64,000 bases of DNA from positions 1-64,000 of IMG/VR virus record IMGVR_UViG_3300021474_000004; one strand, written 5' to 3'. The first letter of the stretch is position 1; every line of letters begins with the position of its first letter. The position numbers and the translations under genes are program-made. The notes beneath the pieces are model-generated. The model was given only the letters and a program-made list of their open reading frames with translations, searched no databases and was not told where the DNA came from. This document shows positions 56,552 to 64,000 of the stretch, in pieces. This DNA is from a virus.

Positions 56552-58783
56552 ATGATATTCCCAACAGTCTCCCAAACCATGCACCCTTCCAGAACCTTAC
56601 CGGAATCCGAGAAAGGGGAAGAGTATCACGTACAGTGGGGTAGGTACATACTATCACAAACCAATAACCCCATGTCGTTGTATAATATATACAAGTATAT
56701 TATCAACTGGAATTTCTATAAAGGCAATCAATGGATAATGAATGAAGACCTTGAGCCGTTCCTTAAGGACGATAGCGGGGATGTGCGCAACCGTATTCGT
56801 TGGTGTTACAATATTATACGTCCTTTTGTGCGTTCCCTTACCGGCAATTCCATTCTTAATTCCTATACAGTACGAGCTTATAACACTTCTGCTTATGTTG
56901 TTAAGCAGCGAGAAGAAGAGAAGGCCAAGCGGCTCCAGGCACATAAAATGATGGAGGGCATGCCTGCTTTAAAAAAATCATGGAGCAGCAAGATGAACCT
57001 GGGAAAGACTCCGCAGGAATCGCTGGATAATTTCAGTAATGATAATATTGACATAGGAGAAATGCAGATGAACGCCCTTTTCCGCAGGGTGGAACGTATG
57101 TCAAACTTCACCATGATGGACGAAGAGATAGTAAAGAACCTGGCGCTGGGCGGAATAGCCACTGTAAAAGAAGAGGTGATAAACGGAGAGTGGTGCGAAC
57201 GCGTGATAGACCCTACTTATACTGTTATAGATACTTCTGCAACCTTGCCCGACCTGTCAGATGCTTCCTTTGGAGGAGACCTTGACCTGGATGATGTGAC
57301 CCAGACCTTTGAGAAGTGGCCGGGACTCACAGATAGCGAAAGAGAAAAAATAGAACACTATGCAATGGCTGCCCAATGGCTCCAGAGCAGGTTTGATTTC
57401 TGGACAAGGTTATTTGGTTCTATGTATGGAAGGGTGCCTATGTATAACTTATACTGGCACGACACAGAACCGCTTAAGTATGGATATATTAAAGATGAGA
57501 ACGGTCTTACCATGTCTATCATCGACCATCCCAACAGCAAGTACACACAGAAGGATATAGTTCGTAAATCAAAACTACCTGCGGAGAAGAGAATAAAAGA
57601 AATGCAGGAGAGCGGGGTTCACATTAAGCATAAAGATATTATACGCTATATCTCTTTCATACCGGCAGAACTGGTTGGAGAAAATATAGTGGGCGAATAT
57701 GGTGTGTATCCTTATGATGAGGTGTATGATGAAGCCCCATTTGTAAATAAGCTACCTTATAAATATGCTACATACGATTACCGTTACGGAGAACTACTTA
57801 CTCCTACCGATACAATAGTTGACCCGCAACGTATGATGAACAGGTATCTTTCTATGATGGAGGGAGCCCTTAATAGTATGCGTGGTGCCAGTTATATTTA
57901 CGATAAGGGTATTATGGCGGACGAGGATGATGGGGAGTCGGAGATGAAGCGCAAGATGAATAAATCAGAGCCTATCGGGGTAGACGCTTCGCGTTACGGA
58001 GGCAATGTGCAGAATGCTATTGTGCCTTATAGTAATACCGATATGCTTAACGCCGCCACCGGGTACACTACCATCCTCAATAATATAAAACTGATGACCG
58101 AAAATACTACCGGGGTCAACCAGTATATGCAGGGGTTGGGAGCCGGTAAGAAATTAGCCGTGGGAGTACAGCAAAGCTCCATCGAACAGGGCACCCTAAT
58201 GCAGCAGTCCTTCTATGCCCGTGTAGCTAATTTGTACCTGGACATCTATAAGAACATAGCTAACAGGGGACGTAAGTTCTACGCAAAAGATTCAAAGATT
58301 ATCTATGAGATGCTTCACGGTTCTTTGCAGGAGTTTAAATTTTTAAAGGATAACAGGTACCAGAATTTCCATGTAGAGCTTCGCAGGGTACCGGATTCCT
58401 TTACGGACATCGACCAGGTGAACCAGATGTTGTTCCAGTTAAAGCAACTTGACCTTATAGGAGATGAACAATTTGCTACCCTGTTTAGTCGCGCAGAACT
58501 TGACCAGGTTTCTTCTGCTATATTGGAATATACGCGTAGTAAACAGAGGTTATCAGACCACATGCAGCAGGAGCAGCAACAGCAAAAACAGGAAGCGCAG
58601 GGTCAGCAACAGCAGGAGCGCCAGGATACATTTAACATGGCCAACAGCGATAAGCAGTTTAAGCTCATGGAGGAACATCTTAAGGGAGCCAATAAAATTG
58701 ATGCCATAAAAGCTAAGGGAGATACCGACCTGGCATACCAGATGCTGATTGCAAAAAGTAAAGAAAATCAAAACCAGGAATAA
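56552..58783 (+). CDS. Portal protein
   Basis: 743 residues. The central helical plan, with NMLGKTPQESLDNFSNDN-like charged helices (residues 155-175), IPAELVGENIVGEYGVYPYD, then repeated helices near residues 430-600, and the Gln-rich C-terminal tail (QQEQQQQKQEAQGQQQ), fits large podovirus portal proteins. It is the largest gene of this part and has the size used by N4- and crAss-like phages (about 700-800). The portal forms the ring where DNA enters and tail proteins join. Assignment is by fold-like pattern and size. Confidence 0.6.
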   Translation: MIFPTVSQTMHPSRTLPESEKGEEYHVQWGRYILSQTNNPMSLYNIYKYIINWNFYKGNQWIMNEDLEPFLKDDSGDVRNRIRWCYNIIRPFVRSLTGNSILNSYTVRAYNTSAYVVKQREEEKAKRLQAHKMMEGMPALKKSWSSKMNLGKTPQESLDNFSNDNIDIGEMQMNALFRRVERMSNFTMMDEEIVKNLALGGIATVKEEVINGEWCERVIDPTYTVIDTSATLPDLSDASFGGDLDLDDVTQTFEKWPGLTDSEREKIEHYAMAAQWLQSRFDFWTRLFGSMYGRVPMYNLYWHDTEPLKYGYIKDENGLTMSIIDHPNSKYTQKDIVRKSKLPAEKRIKEMQESGVHIKHKDIIRYISFIPAELVGENIVGEYGVYPYDEVYDEAPFVNKLPYKYATYDYRYGELLTPTDTIVDPQRMMNRYLSMMEGALNSMRGASYIYDKGIMADEDDGESEMKRKMNKSEPIGVDASRYGGNVQNAIVPYSNTDMLNAATGYTTILNNIKLMTENTTGVNQYMQGLGAGKKLAVGVQQSSIEQGTLMQQSFYARVANLYLDIYKNIANRGRKFYAKDSKIIYEMLHGSLQEFKFLKDNRYQNFHVELRRVPDSFTDIDQVNQMLFQLKQLDLIGDEQFATLFSRAELDQVSSAILEYTRSKQRLSDHMQQEQQQQKQEAQGQQQQERQDTFNMANSDKQFKLMEEHLKGANKIDAIKAKGDTDLAYQMLIAKSKENQNQE

Positions 58784-58784
58784 G

Positions 58785-60863
58785 ATGAAGAAGACAGTAG
58801 GATTAGTACTTGCGATAATATTAGCCTTGATGTTTGTGCTCAGTGCCGGGGCGCAAACAAAACCAATTTCATTTCATTATCATGAACGCCGCGTAACAGT
58901 AAGGCACAAAGGAATAGAATCATTTACACATCCATCGTATCCCGGATATAGGTTTGTGGTGGATTCGGATAGGGTTTATAAAGGTATAGCTATTGATAAA
59001 TTTCACCACAGGGCTATGCGTATGATATATTTATCAAAAGGGAAGGATTCAATTGCATGGCTCCCTATTGATATTCAAAAGGTTCTATGTGATAAAATGG
59101 CTACACCCCCAATGCCAATGCAGTCACCACCTGTTACCATACCGGGTATTGTTCCTTCATTGCAATCCTTGCCGGGATGTCCTTATGTTCTTTATATGAA
59201 TTTCAGTGGCGGCAGAATTTATAATATAAATTGGTGCGACACTGCCTTTACTTGTGCTGCTGCACAATTGACAACAGCTCAGATTATAGAAACATGGGCT
59301 CGCGTAGCAGAGAAATACAGGTTGTTCAATGTAAATATAACAACGGATTCAAATGTTTATAATGCTGCGAAGTATAAAGGGTATTGTATGATAACCCCTA
59401 CATGGCAATGGTATGGGGAGCTACCTGGTGGAGTTTCTTTTGTAGGTGCAGGATGGAATCTTATTGCATACAACCCATGTTTCAGTTTTACTACAGGGCT
59501 TGCTAATACACCTCAGTATATAGCAGAGGCTACCGCGCATGAGTTTGGACATTTGATACCTGGGTTTATTCATCACGGACAATTTAATTCGTCCTGTGTT
59601 AATATTAATCAATACAATCAAGGCCACGGCTCAGGCATAAATGGCTGGGCTCCTATTATGGGTAGCGGGTATGGCTTCCAATGGGATTTGTGGGCGGATT
59701 CTGCCACTACAGCAGCTACCTGTTATTTACAGCCACAACATGATTACAAACAGGCAAATAGCAATGGGCTTACTTATAGGGTAGACGACATAGGCAATAA
59801 TATAAATACAGCAAGGGCTGAAACGATAATCAATAATTCCTTTTCTGATAGTGGTGTAATTACTCCGGGGGATACCGATGTACTTAAGATTAGCACAACA
59901 GGAGGGTCATTAACAGTAAATGTTAATCCGTGGTCATGGAATGGCTCCGGCACATGCCTGCTCCCAAAGATGGTTATAAAGAACAGTGCAGGACAAATTA
60001 TTAGTATTGATACACCTAATACCATTGGTATAACACGGACTATTACCGGCTTGCCATCCGGGTCTTATTATGTTTTTATTACCGGCAGGTATCTTATATC
60101 ATGGCTTGATTACGGGTATAAATTAATTCCGACAGCAGGACAATTTTACATTACCGGAACCATTACACAAACAGCGCAACCTCCAGTAATCCAGGTAAAC
60201 AATTCATCTATATGCAAAGGACAGACAACAACACTGATAGTGAGCGGAGGCTCCAGCTATTCGTGGACGCCGGGGACAGGGTTGTCCGCGACCAGTGGGG
60301 CAACCATATTAGCGTCACCTACTGTCACTACTACCTATACTATCGTTGGGACGGGGTCGAATGGGTTGAGCGGCTCAACCACCTCCATAGTTACAATCAA
60401 TCCCCCACCGACCATAACGACATCTCCATCCTCACAAACAATTAGTGCAGGTAAGACTGCGCAGATAGTTGCTTCGGGTGCAAGCGTTTATTCCTGGAGC
60501 CCAACAGGGCTCACGGGGTCAGACGTAACAGTTTCTCCTGCGATAAGTACAACTTATACAGTTACAGGAACCAGTAGTACCGGGTGTACTTCTACCTCTA
60601 CTGCGATAGTAGATGTGACTACAACAAGCTGTGCTACCCCTGTAACAACATTAAAGTTTAATACAGCAAACAGAACAAGCGCCCTGCTTCAATTCCCTGA
60701 CAATGGAGCGTGTAGTTACACCGGAACAATCACTCCTGCCGGTGGAATTGTAACAATTCAAAAGAGCAGTCCTAACCAGGTGCATGTGACAGGATTAAAG
60801 ACCCAGACTTTATACACCCTGACTATCAATGGCGGGGTGCCGGTTCAATTTAAAACGCAGTAA
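58785..60863 (+). CDS. Secreted metalloprotease with host-type adhesion modules
   Basis: 692 residues from ATG 58785, which directly follows the portal gene. The N-terminus is a signal peptide (MKKTVGLVLAIILALMFVLS, then AGAQ). Residues 245-300 carry the zinc site EATAHEFGHLIPGFIHHG (His252, Glu253, His256) and a Met-turn WAPIMGSGYG (Met292), typical of metzincins. Residues about 460-620 hold two PKD/Ig-like repeats (SYSWTPGTGLS, TTTYTIVGTGSNG) and the end a fibronectin-like part, as in Bacteroidota surface proteins. Such a gene in a phage is unusual and probably taken from a host. It may cut host surface proteins. The zinc-site spacing (HExxHxxxGxxH) is one residue longer than usual. Confidence 0.75.
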   Translation: MKKTVGLVLAIILALMFVLSAGAQTKPISFHYHERRVTVRHKGIESFTHPSYPGYRFVVDSDRVYKGIAIDKFHHRAMRMIYLSKGKDSIAWLPIDIQKVLCDKMATPPMPMQSPPVTIPGIVPSLQSLPGCPYVLYMNFSGGRIYNINWCDTAFTCAAAQLTTAQIIETWARVAEKYRLFNVNITTDSNVYNAAKYKGYCMITPTWQWYGELPGGVSFVGAGWNLIAYNPCFSFTTGLANTPQYIAEATAHEFGHLIPGFIHHGQFNSSCVNINQYNQGHGSGINGWAPIMGSGYGFQWDLWADSATTAATCYLQPQHDYKQANSNGLTYRVDDIGNNINTARAETIINNSFSDSGVITPGDTDVLKISTTGGSLTVNVNPWSWNGSGTCLLPKMVIKNSAGQIISIDTPNTIGITRTITGLPSGSYYVFITGRYLISWLDYGYKLIPTAGQFYITGTITQTAQPPVIQVNNSSICKGQTTTLIVSGGSSYSWTPGTGLSATSGATILASPTVTTTYTIVGTGSNGLSGSTTSIVTINPPPTITTSPSSQTISAGKTAQIVASGASVYSWSPTGLTGSDVTVSPAISTTYTVTGTSSTGCTSTSTAIVDVTTTSCATPVTTLKFNTANRTSALLQFPDNGACSYTGTITPAGGIVTIQKSSPNQVHVTGLKTQTLYTLTINGGVPVQFKTQ

Positions 60864-60913
60864 TATTTTAAAGGTGATTAACAAAACAATTATCTGGGCA
60901 TAATCAACAAACC

Positions 60914-60921
60914 TAATTTTG
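60914..60921 (+). promoter_or_regulatory. Leaderless-type promoter box
   Basis: TAATTTTG, with TCAC before the ATG at 60926. It starts the second fibre block. Confidence 0.65.
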
Positions 60922-60925
60922 TCAC

Positions 60926-61654
60926 ATGGCACATTTCCAGGCAAGCCTTACTGAAAATAATATCCCGGCAATAAGCCTTGACGCAACGACCGGGATTATA
61001 ACTTTTGTGGACTCCTCAAACTACGGAGCTAACACAGACCCTGGGCATACCCTTTCTAACTTTTCGGTTTACAGGCGTTTTGTGGTACTTGATTTTAATA
61101 ATGTTGCCACAGTATATGATGCAGAAGGAAATGGAGGGGTTACAATTCAGCCTCCATCTACAGCTCCCGATAGCGGTAATGACCCACAGACCTATCAGAC
61201 TGATGGGGATGGAGTTTATACTGTAACATTATATACTGTTCCGGTTTATAATTCCGGTGTATCCTATAGCCTGGGAGACCAGGTTTGGTACGCTGGAAGT
61301 TTTTACAACAGTCTTCAAAATTCAAATAGTGCCAATACTCCGGGCTCTGCCCCTTCATGGTGGTCTTTGCTTGGTGCTGATGCTTCTGCTACCAATCCAG
61401 ACTTCCTGTCTTCCAAGTACCGGGTGTGGATTAATTTTTCTATTACTACAGCTCTTATCAATTGCTGGATGAATGCAGTGGTTAGTGCAGCTAATGTACA
61501 ATACAGTTCTCTCAATCCATGCAAGAACGAGGATATGATGAGGGCAAACCAGATGGACATGATACTGACTGCCATTAACATCAATGCCACTAATGGGAAA
61601 TGGGATGAAGTGACGGCTCTTATTACACAAGCTCAATCAATTTGTAACTGCTAA
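60926..61654 (+). CDS. Structural protein with CBM5/12-like carbohydrate-binding module
   Basis: 242 residues. Residues about 105-150 (YNSGVSYSLGDQVWYAGSFY then APSWWSLLG) match the plan of carbohydrate-binding modules of the CBM5/12 type: Y-x-x-G-D-x-V-x-Y-x-G-x-x-Y and a final aromatic pair. It could let the virion bind chitin-like or polysaccharide surfaces. The rest is beta-rich with a helical C-terminus. Ends with TAATG overlap. Confidence 0.65.
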   Translation: MAHFQASLTENNIPAISLDATTGIITFVDSSNYGANTDPGHTLSNFSVYRRFVVLDFNNVATVYDAEGNGGVTIQPPSTAPDSGNDPQTYQTDGDGVYTVTLYTVPVYNSGVSYSLGDQVWYAGSFYNSLQNSNSANTPGSAPSWWSLLGADASATNPDFLSSKYRVWINFSITTALINCWMNAVVSAANVQYSSLNPCKNEDMMRANQMDMILTAININATNGKWDEVTALITQAQSICNC

Positions 61655-61935
61655 TGCCAACCCAGGTACAATATAGCGGACTCACCTTTGCACAACAGGT
61701 ATCTATTGTGGATGGCTGTTATGCAGACAGGTTCTCACAATATATATGCGACCCATGCAGGGCTATCAAGTGCTGCAGTGATGAATGCTTTTGGGAACTA
61801 AGATGGTTGCAGATGGTAGTGAAGGTTCTCAGTCAGGGGACAGTTCAGAATACACTTACTGAACAACAGCTCCAGGCCATGATAGCCGATACAGAGTGTT
61901 TAAATTTTATTCCAGCTTCATTAAATGGCTCTTAG
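61654..61935 (+). CDS. Cysteine-rich structural-region protein, 93 residues
   Basis: Six or more cysteines in DGCYADRFSQYICDPCRAIK and CCSDECFWELRW, spaced like a disulphide or zinc domain. Overlaps the previous gene by TAATG. Not recognised. Confidence 0.6.
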   Translation: MPTQVQYSGLTFAQQVSIVDGCYADRFSQYICDPCRAIKCCSDECFWELRWLQMVVKVLSQGTVQNTLTEQQLQAMIADTECLNFIPASLNGS

Positions 61936-63456
61936 ATGAATCAATGTTTTAATCCTTTACAGTTTCAGAGTGGCAGTCCACTACCCCCGGTTACAACCAG
62001 CGAGGTGACATGGAATGGCGGAGCCCTGAACTTTTTGGGATTCAACGACGGAGCTAATTATAACAATATAGGACTTGCTATAGATGCGGCTCTTCAAACT
62101 TTAACTACAGCCCTCTCAGGTTCTACATGGAACTATACGCAGATAACCAGCAATGCCGCTATTACTAATGGGGGTCTTACTATTAATTCAGGTACCCGGC
62201 TTGATAATGCTTTCTCGCAGGTGCTTGGATATATAGGTACAATTAATACTACTATATCAGGCTTAGGGCTTACTTCTATAGCCGGTGGGACATTTGCCAA
62301 TATCACAGGTAGCCCTTTTGCAACTCTTAATGCGATTATTACAGGGCTTAATACGGATATAGGGACATTAAAGACAGCAGTGGCTCCTATAGGTACCTTT
62401 GAAACTACAGCCGATGTAATATCAAGGGAGTCAGACCATTTTGTAAACTTTATAGTAGCTTCCGGGTTGGGGCAATCTTCTACCGGGTTGAGTTATACTA
62501 TAGCTGCCGGTACCGGATACGTAGGAGGGGTAAGGTTAACTATAACTTCTGCAACAGGAGCGCTTACAGCCACTTCTGACAACTATCTTTATTTGCAAAA
62601 CAATAGCGGGACAGGAACTATTATTCCGGTAGCCGTTCCTATTAGCGGGTCTCCAACACCGCCTTCCAATTCTATTGTTCTTTGGAAGCTGACCACTAAT
62701 GGTTCTGCGGTAACAGCCGTTGCAGACCTGCGTAATTTCAGGTACCTGGCAGCAGGTCAGTTTAATCCAAGCGATATAGGCTCAGGCGACATAACTTCTG
62801 CTATGCTTGCTAACACAGCAGTTACAGCAGGCTCTTATGTAGCAGCAAACATTACTGTCAATGCACAGGGGCAAATAACAGCCGCCTCCAGTATCTTCAA
62901 TATCACATCAGTAACTAACGGGCAATTATTACAATATAACTCTACAGCAACCGCCTGGGAGAATGTCAATCTTATTGGCTCCGGCGGTTTATTCCCAACA
63001 GGAACTAACGGCCAGTTCCCGGTATATAATGGCTCCGGCGGATTTACAGCTACCACTATAACTTCATCCAACCTGTCAGACTTCAACCTTACATCACCTG
63101 CTAATTTTGCAAGGTTGACTTATGATACCGCTACCAGTAAGATTATATTCCGCAATGAGTTCAACAGGGTTACCCTAACAGGAACCGCTACACTTACTAT
63201 AGAACAGACCCTGGCAGCAGTTAATACAACGAGTGCCGCCTTTACATTAACACTTCCCGCCGCCAGTACTTTCCCGGTAGGGGTAATGTATATCATTAAA
63301 GATGAGGGTTATGATTGCGCTACCCACAACCTGACCATAGCTATACAGTCCGGTGATAAGTGGAATAATGGCAGCGTTGGCGTGGGTACGACCATGAGTT
63401 CTAACGGACAGGTTATAAAATTCTACAGCGACGGCTCTGCATTTCATTTGGTGTAA
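61936..63456 (+). CDS. Tail fibre, second set
   Basis: 506 residues. Beta-rich with repeated Thr/Ser/Gly segments (GLTINSGTRLDNAFSQVLGY, TTITSSNLSDFNLT) and a C-terminal region (residues 400-506) like the fibre in the leftward set. A short stretch ATADVISRESDHFVNF recalls fibre base proteins. The second fibre set may attach to another host or surface part than the leftward one. Confidence 0.65.
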   Translation: MNQCFNPLQFQSGSPLPPVTTSEVTWNGGALNFLGFNDGANYNNIGLAIDAALQTLTTALSGSTWNYTQITSNAAITNGGLTINSGTRLDNAFSQVLGYIGTINTTISGLGLTSIAGGTFANITGSPFATLNAIITGLNTDIGTLKTAVAPIGTFETTADVISRESDHFVNFIVASGLGQSSTGLSYTIAAGTGYVGGVRLTITSATGALTATSDNYLYLQNNSGTGTIIPVAVPISGSPTPPSNSIVLWKLTTNGSAVTAVADLRNFRYLAAGQFNPSDIGSGDITSAMLANTAVTAGSYVAANITVNAQGQITAASSIFNITSVTNGQLLQYNSTATAWENVNLIGSGGLFPTGTNGQFPVYNGSGGFTATTITSSNLSDFNLTSPANFARLTYDTATSKIIFRNEFNRVTLTGTATLTIEQTLAAVNTTSAAFTLTLPAASTFPVGVMYIIKDEGYDCATHNLTIAIQSGDKWNNGSVGVGTTMSSNGQVIKFYSDGSAFHLV

Positions 63457-63510
63457 AACTTTATTTGTTTAATTGTTGGCGGTGTGTATTTTTACCACTA
63501 AACAACACTC

Positions 63511-63915
63511 ATGCAATTAACATACGACGACATTGGAGTAACAGGAAATATCCTTGACGCACTTGGTTCTGTTCCATCAGAGATAGCCGGTGATGTCATT
63601 CTCTGTAAGATGGATATAATAGACCATTACAATAAGTATAAGGAGTTCAAGAAAGAAATTGTTTCCAAGTATGCCATCAGGGATGAGAAAGGGATTTATA
63701 AAATGAAACACAATGATGGTACCGGTCAGGACGAGATTGACTTCGGGGAAAATAAAAAAGATGTAGACGATGTTTGGGAGAAGTTCTTAAAAAAGAAAGT
63801 GGATGTAAAGATAACCTCTTCTATACCCACATCAAAGCTGGCGGCAGGGTTAGCCAAAATAGGAGTACCTCCTAACCAGCTTGAACCATTGTTCGGAATA
63901 TTTATAAATAAATAA
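63511..63915 (+). CDS. Hypothetical protein, 134 residues
   Basis: Acidic N-terminus (LTYDDIGVTGNILDALGSVP), charged middle and a C-terminal helix. No family recognised. Follows the fibre gene by about 54 bases, which contain a weak box. Confidence 0.6.
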   Translation: MQLTYDDIGVTGNILDALGSVPSEIAGDVILCKMDIIDHYNKYKEFKKEIVSKYAIRDEKGIYKMKHNDGTGQDEIDFGENKKDVDDVWEKFLKKKVDVKITSSIPTSKLAAGLAKIGVPPNQLEPLFGIFINK

Positions 63916-63916
63916 A

Positions 63917-64000
63917 ATGAGCACCAAGTATGTACTATTGATTACCGGAATCCTGTTCTTCGTGTGTATCCTTTTATTATCTAAGGATTGCAGTGATAAC
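63917..64000 (+). CDS. Membrane protein, truncated by window end
   Basis: ATG at 63917; 28 residues seen (MSTKYVLLITGILFFVCILLL then SKDCSD), one membrane span or lipoprotein-like signal. The rest lies beyond the window. Confidence 0.5.
   Translation, partial: MSTKYVLLITGILFFVCILLLSKDCSDN

Noticed and set aside
55934-58783. Large terminase subunit
   Set aside because: No Walker A/B or nuclease motif in this block; the gene must lie outside the window if it exists.

Overview
The window reads as a large part of a tailed, podovirus-like double-stranded DNA phage that infects a member of the Bacteroidota. The host guess rests on repeated promoter boxes of the Bacteroidota form TAnnTTTG, A-rich leaders with few Shine-Dalgarno sequences, and host-style secreted modules in one late gene. 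The order ring-sized proteins, one very large tail protein, then very large internal (cargo-like) proteins resembles crAss-like phages; that is an inference from gene order and size. No large terminase subunit, DNA polymerase or RNA polymerase is visible, so part of the genome lies outside. Bases 1-10 are the end of a standard Illumina adapter, so the left edge is a true contig end.

Layout: (1) 11-17898, minus strand: about 47 tightly packed small early/middle genes, many joined by ATGA or TAATG overlaps. Recognisable members are an SSB-like protein, a DUF7873-like protein, a ParB-like protein, and an unexpected pair: a full-length isocyanide synthase homologue (PvcA/DIT1 family) beside a cupin. 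(2) 17899-19449: 1.55 kb non-coding, with a perfect bacterial parS site, many TACC/GGTA repeats, palindromes and outward promoters; the best origin/partition candidate. (3) 19450-25038, plus: RepL-like winged-helix proteins, a MazG-like protein and small accessory genes. (4) 25130-45293, plus: scaffold, major capsid protein, ring/connector-sized proteins interrupted by an HNH homing endonuclease, a 1702-residue tail protein, and three internal virion proteins, the last of 1758 residues. (5) 45290-50511, minus: lysis cassette and tail fibres. (6) 50567-54654, minus: recombination/replication genes (RuvC-like, HNH, ribbon-helix-helix, winged-helix, DnaA-domain-IV-like). (7) 54748-64000, plus: tRNA locus, Ig-like protein, small regulator, portal protein, a signal-peptide metalloprotease, a carbohydrate-binding-module protein and a second fibre set.

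Most unusual points: the isocyanide synthase plus cupin pair; two loci where tRNA halves appear in reversed (circularly permuted) order; a structured leader RNA repeated in front of three unrelated early genes; a host-type parS beside a RepL-like initiator; a histidine-phosphatase domain that looks circularly permuted inside a virion protein; a secreted metalloprotease next to the portal gene; and promoters whose TAnnTTTG box lies only 4-6 bases before ATG, which implies leaderless mRNAs. Start sites of small genes and all functions of unrecognised proteins are provisional, because no database search was possible.
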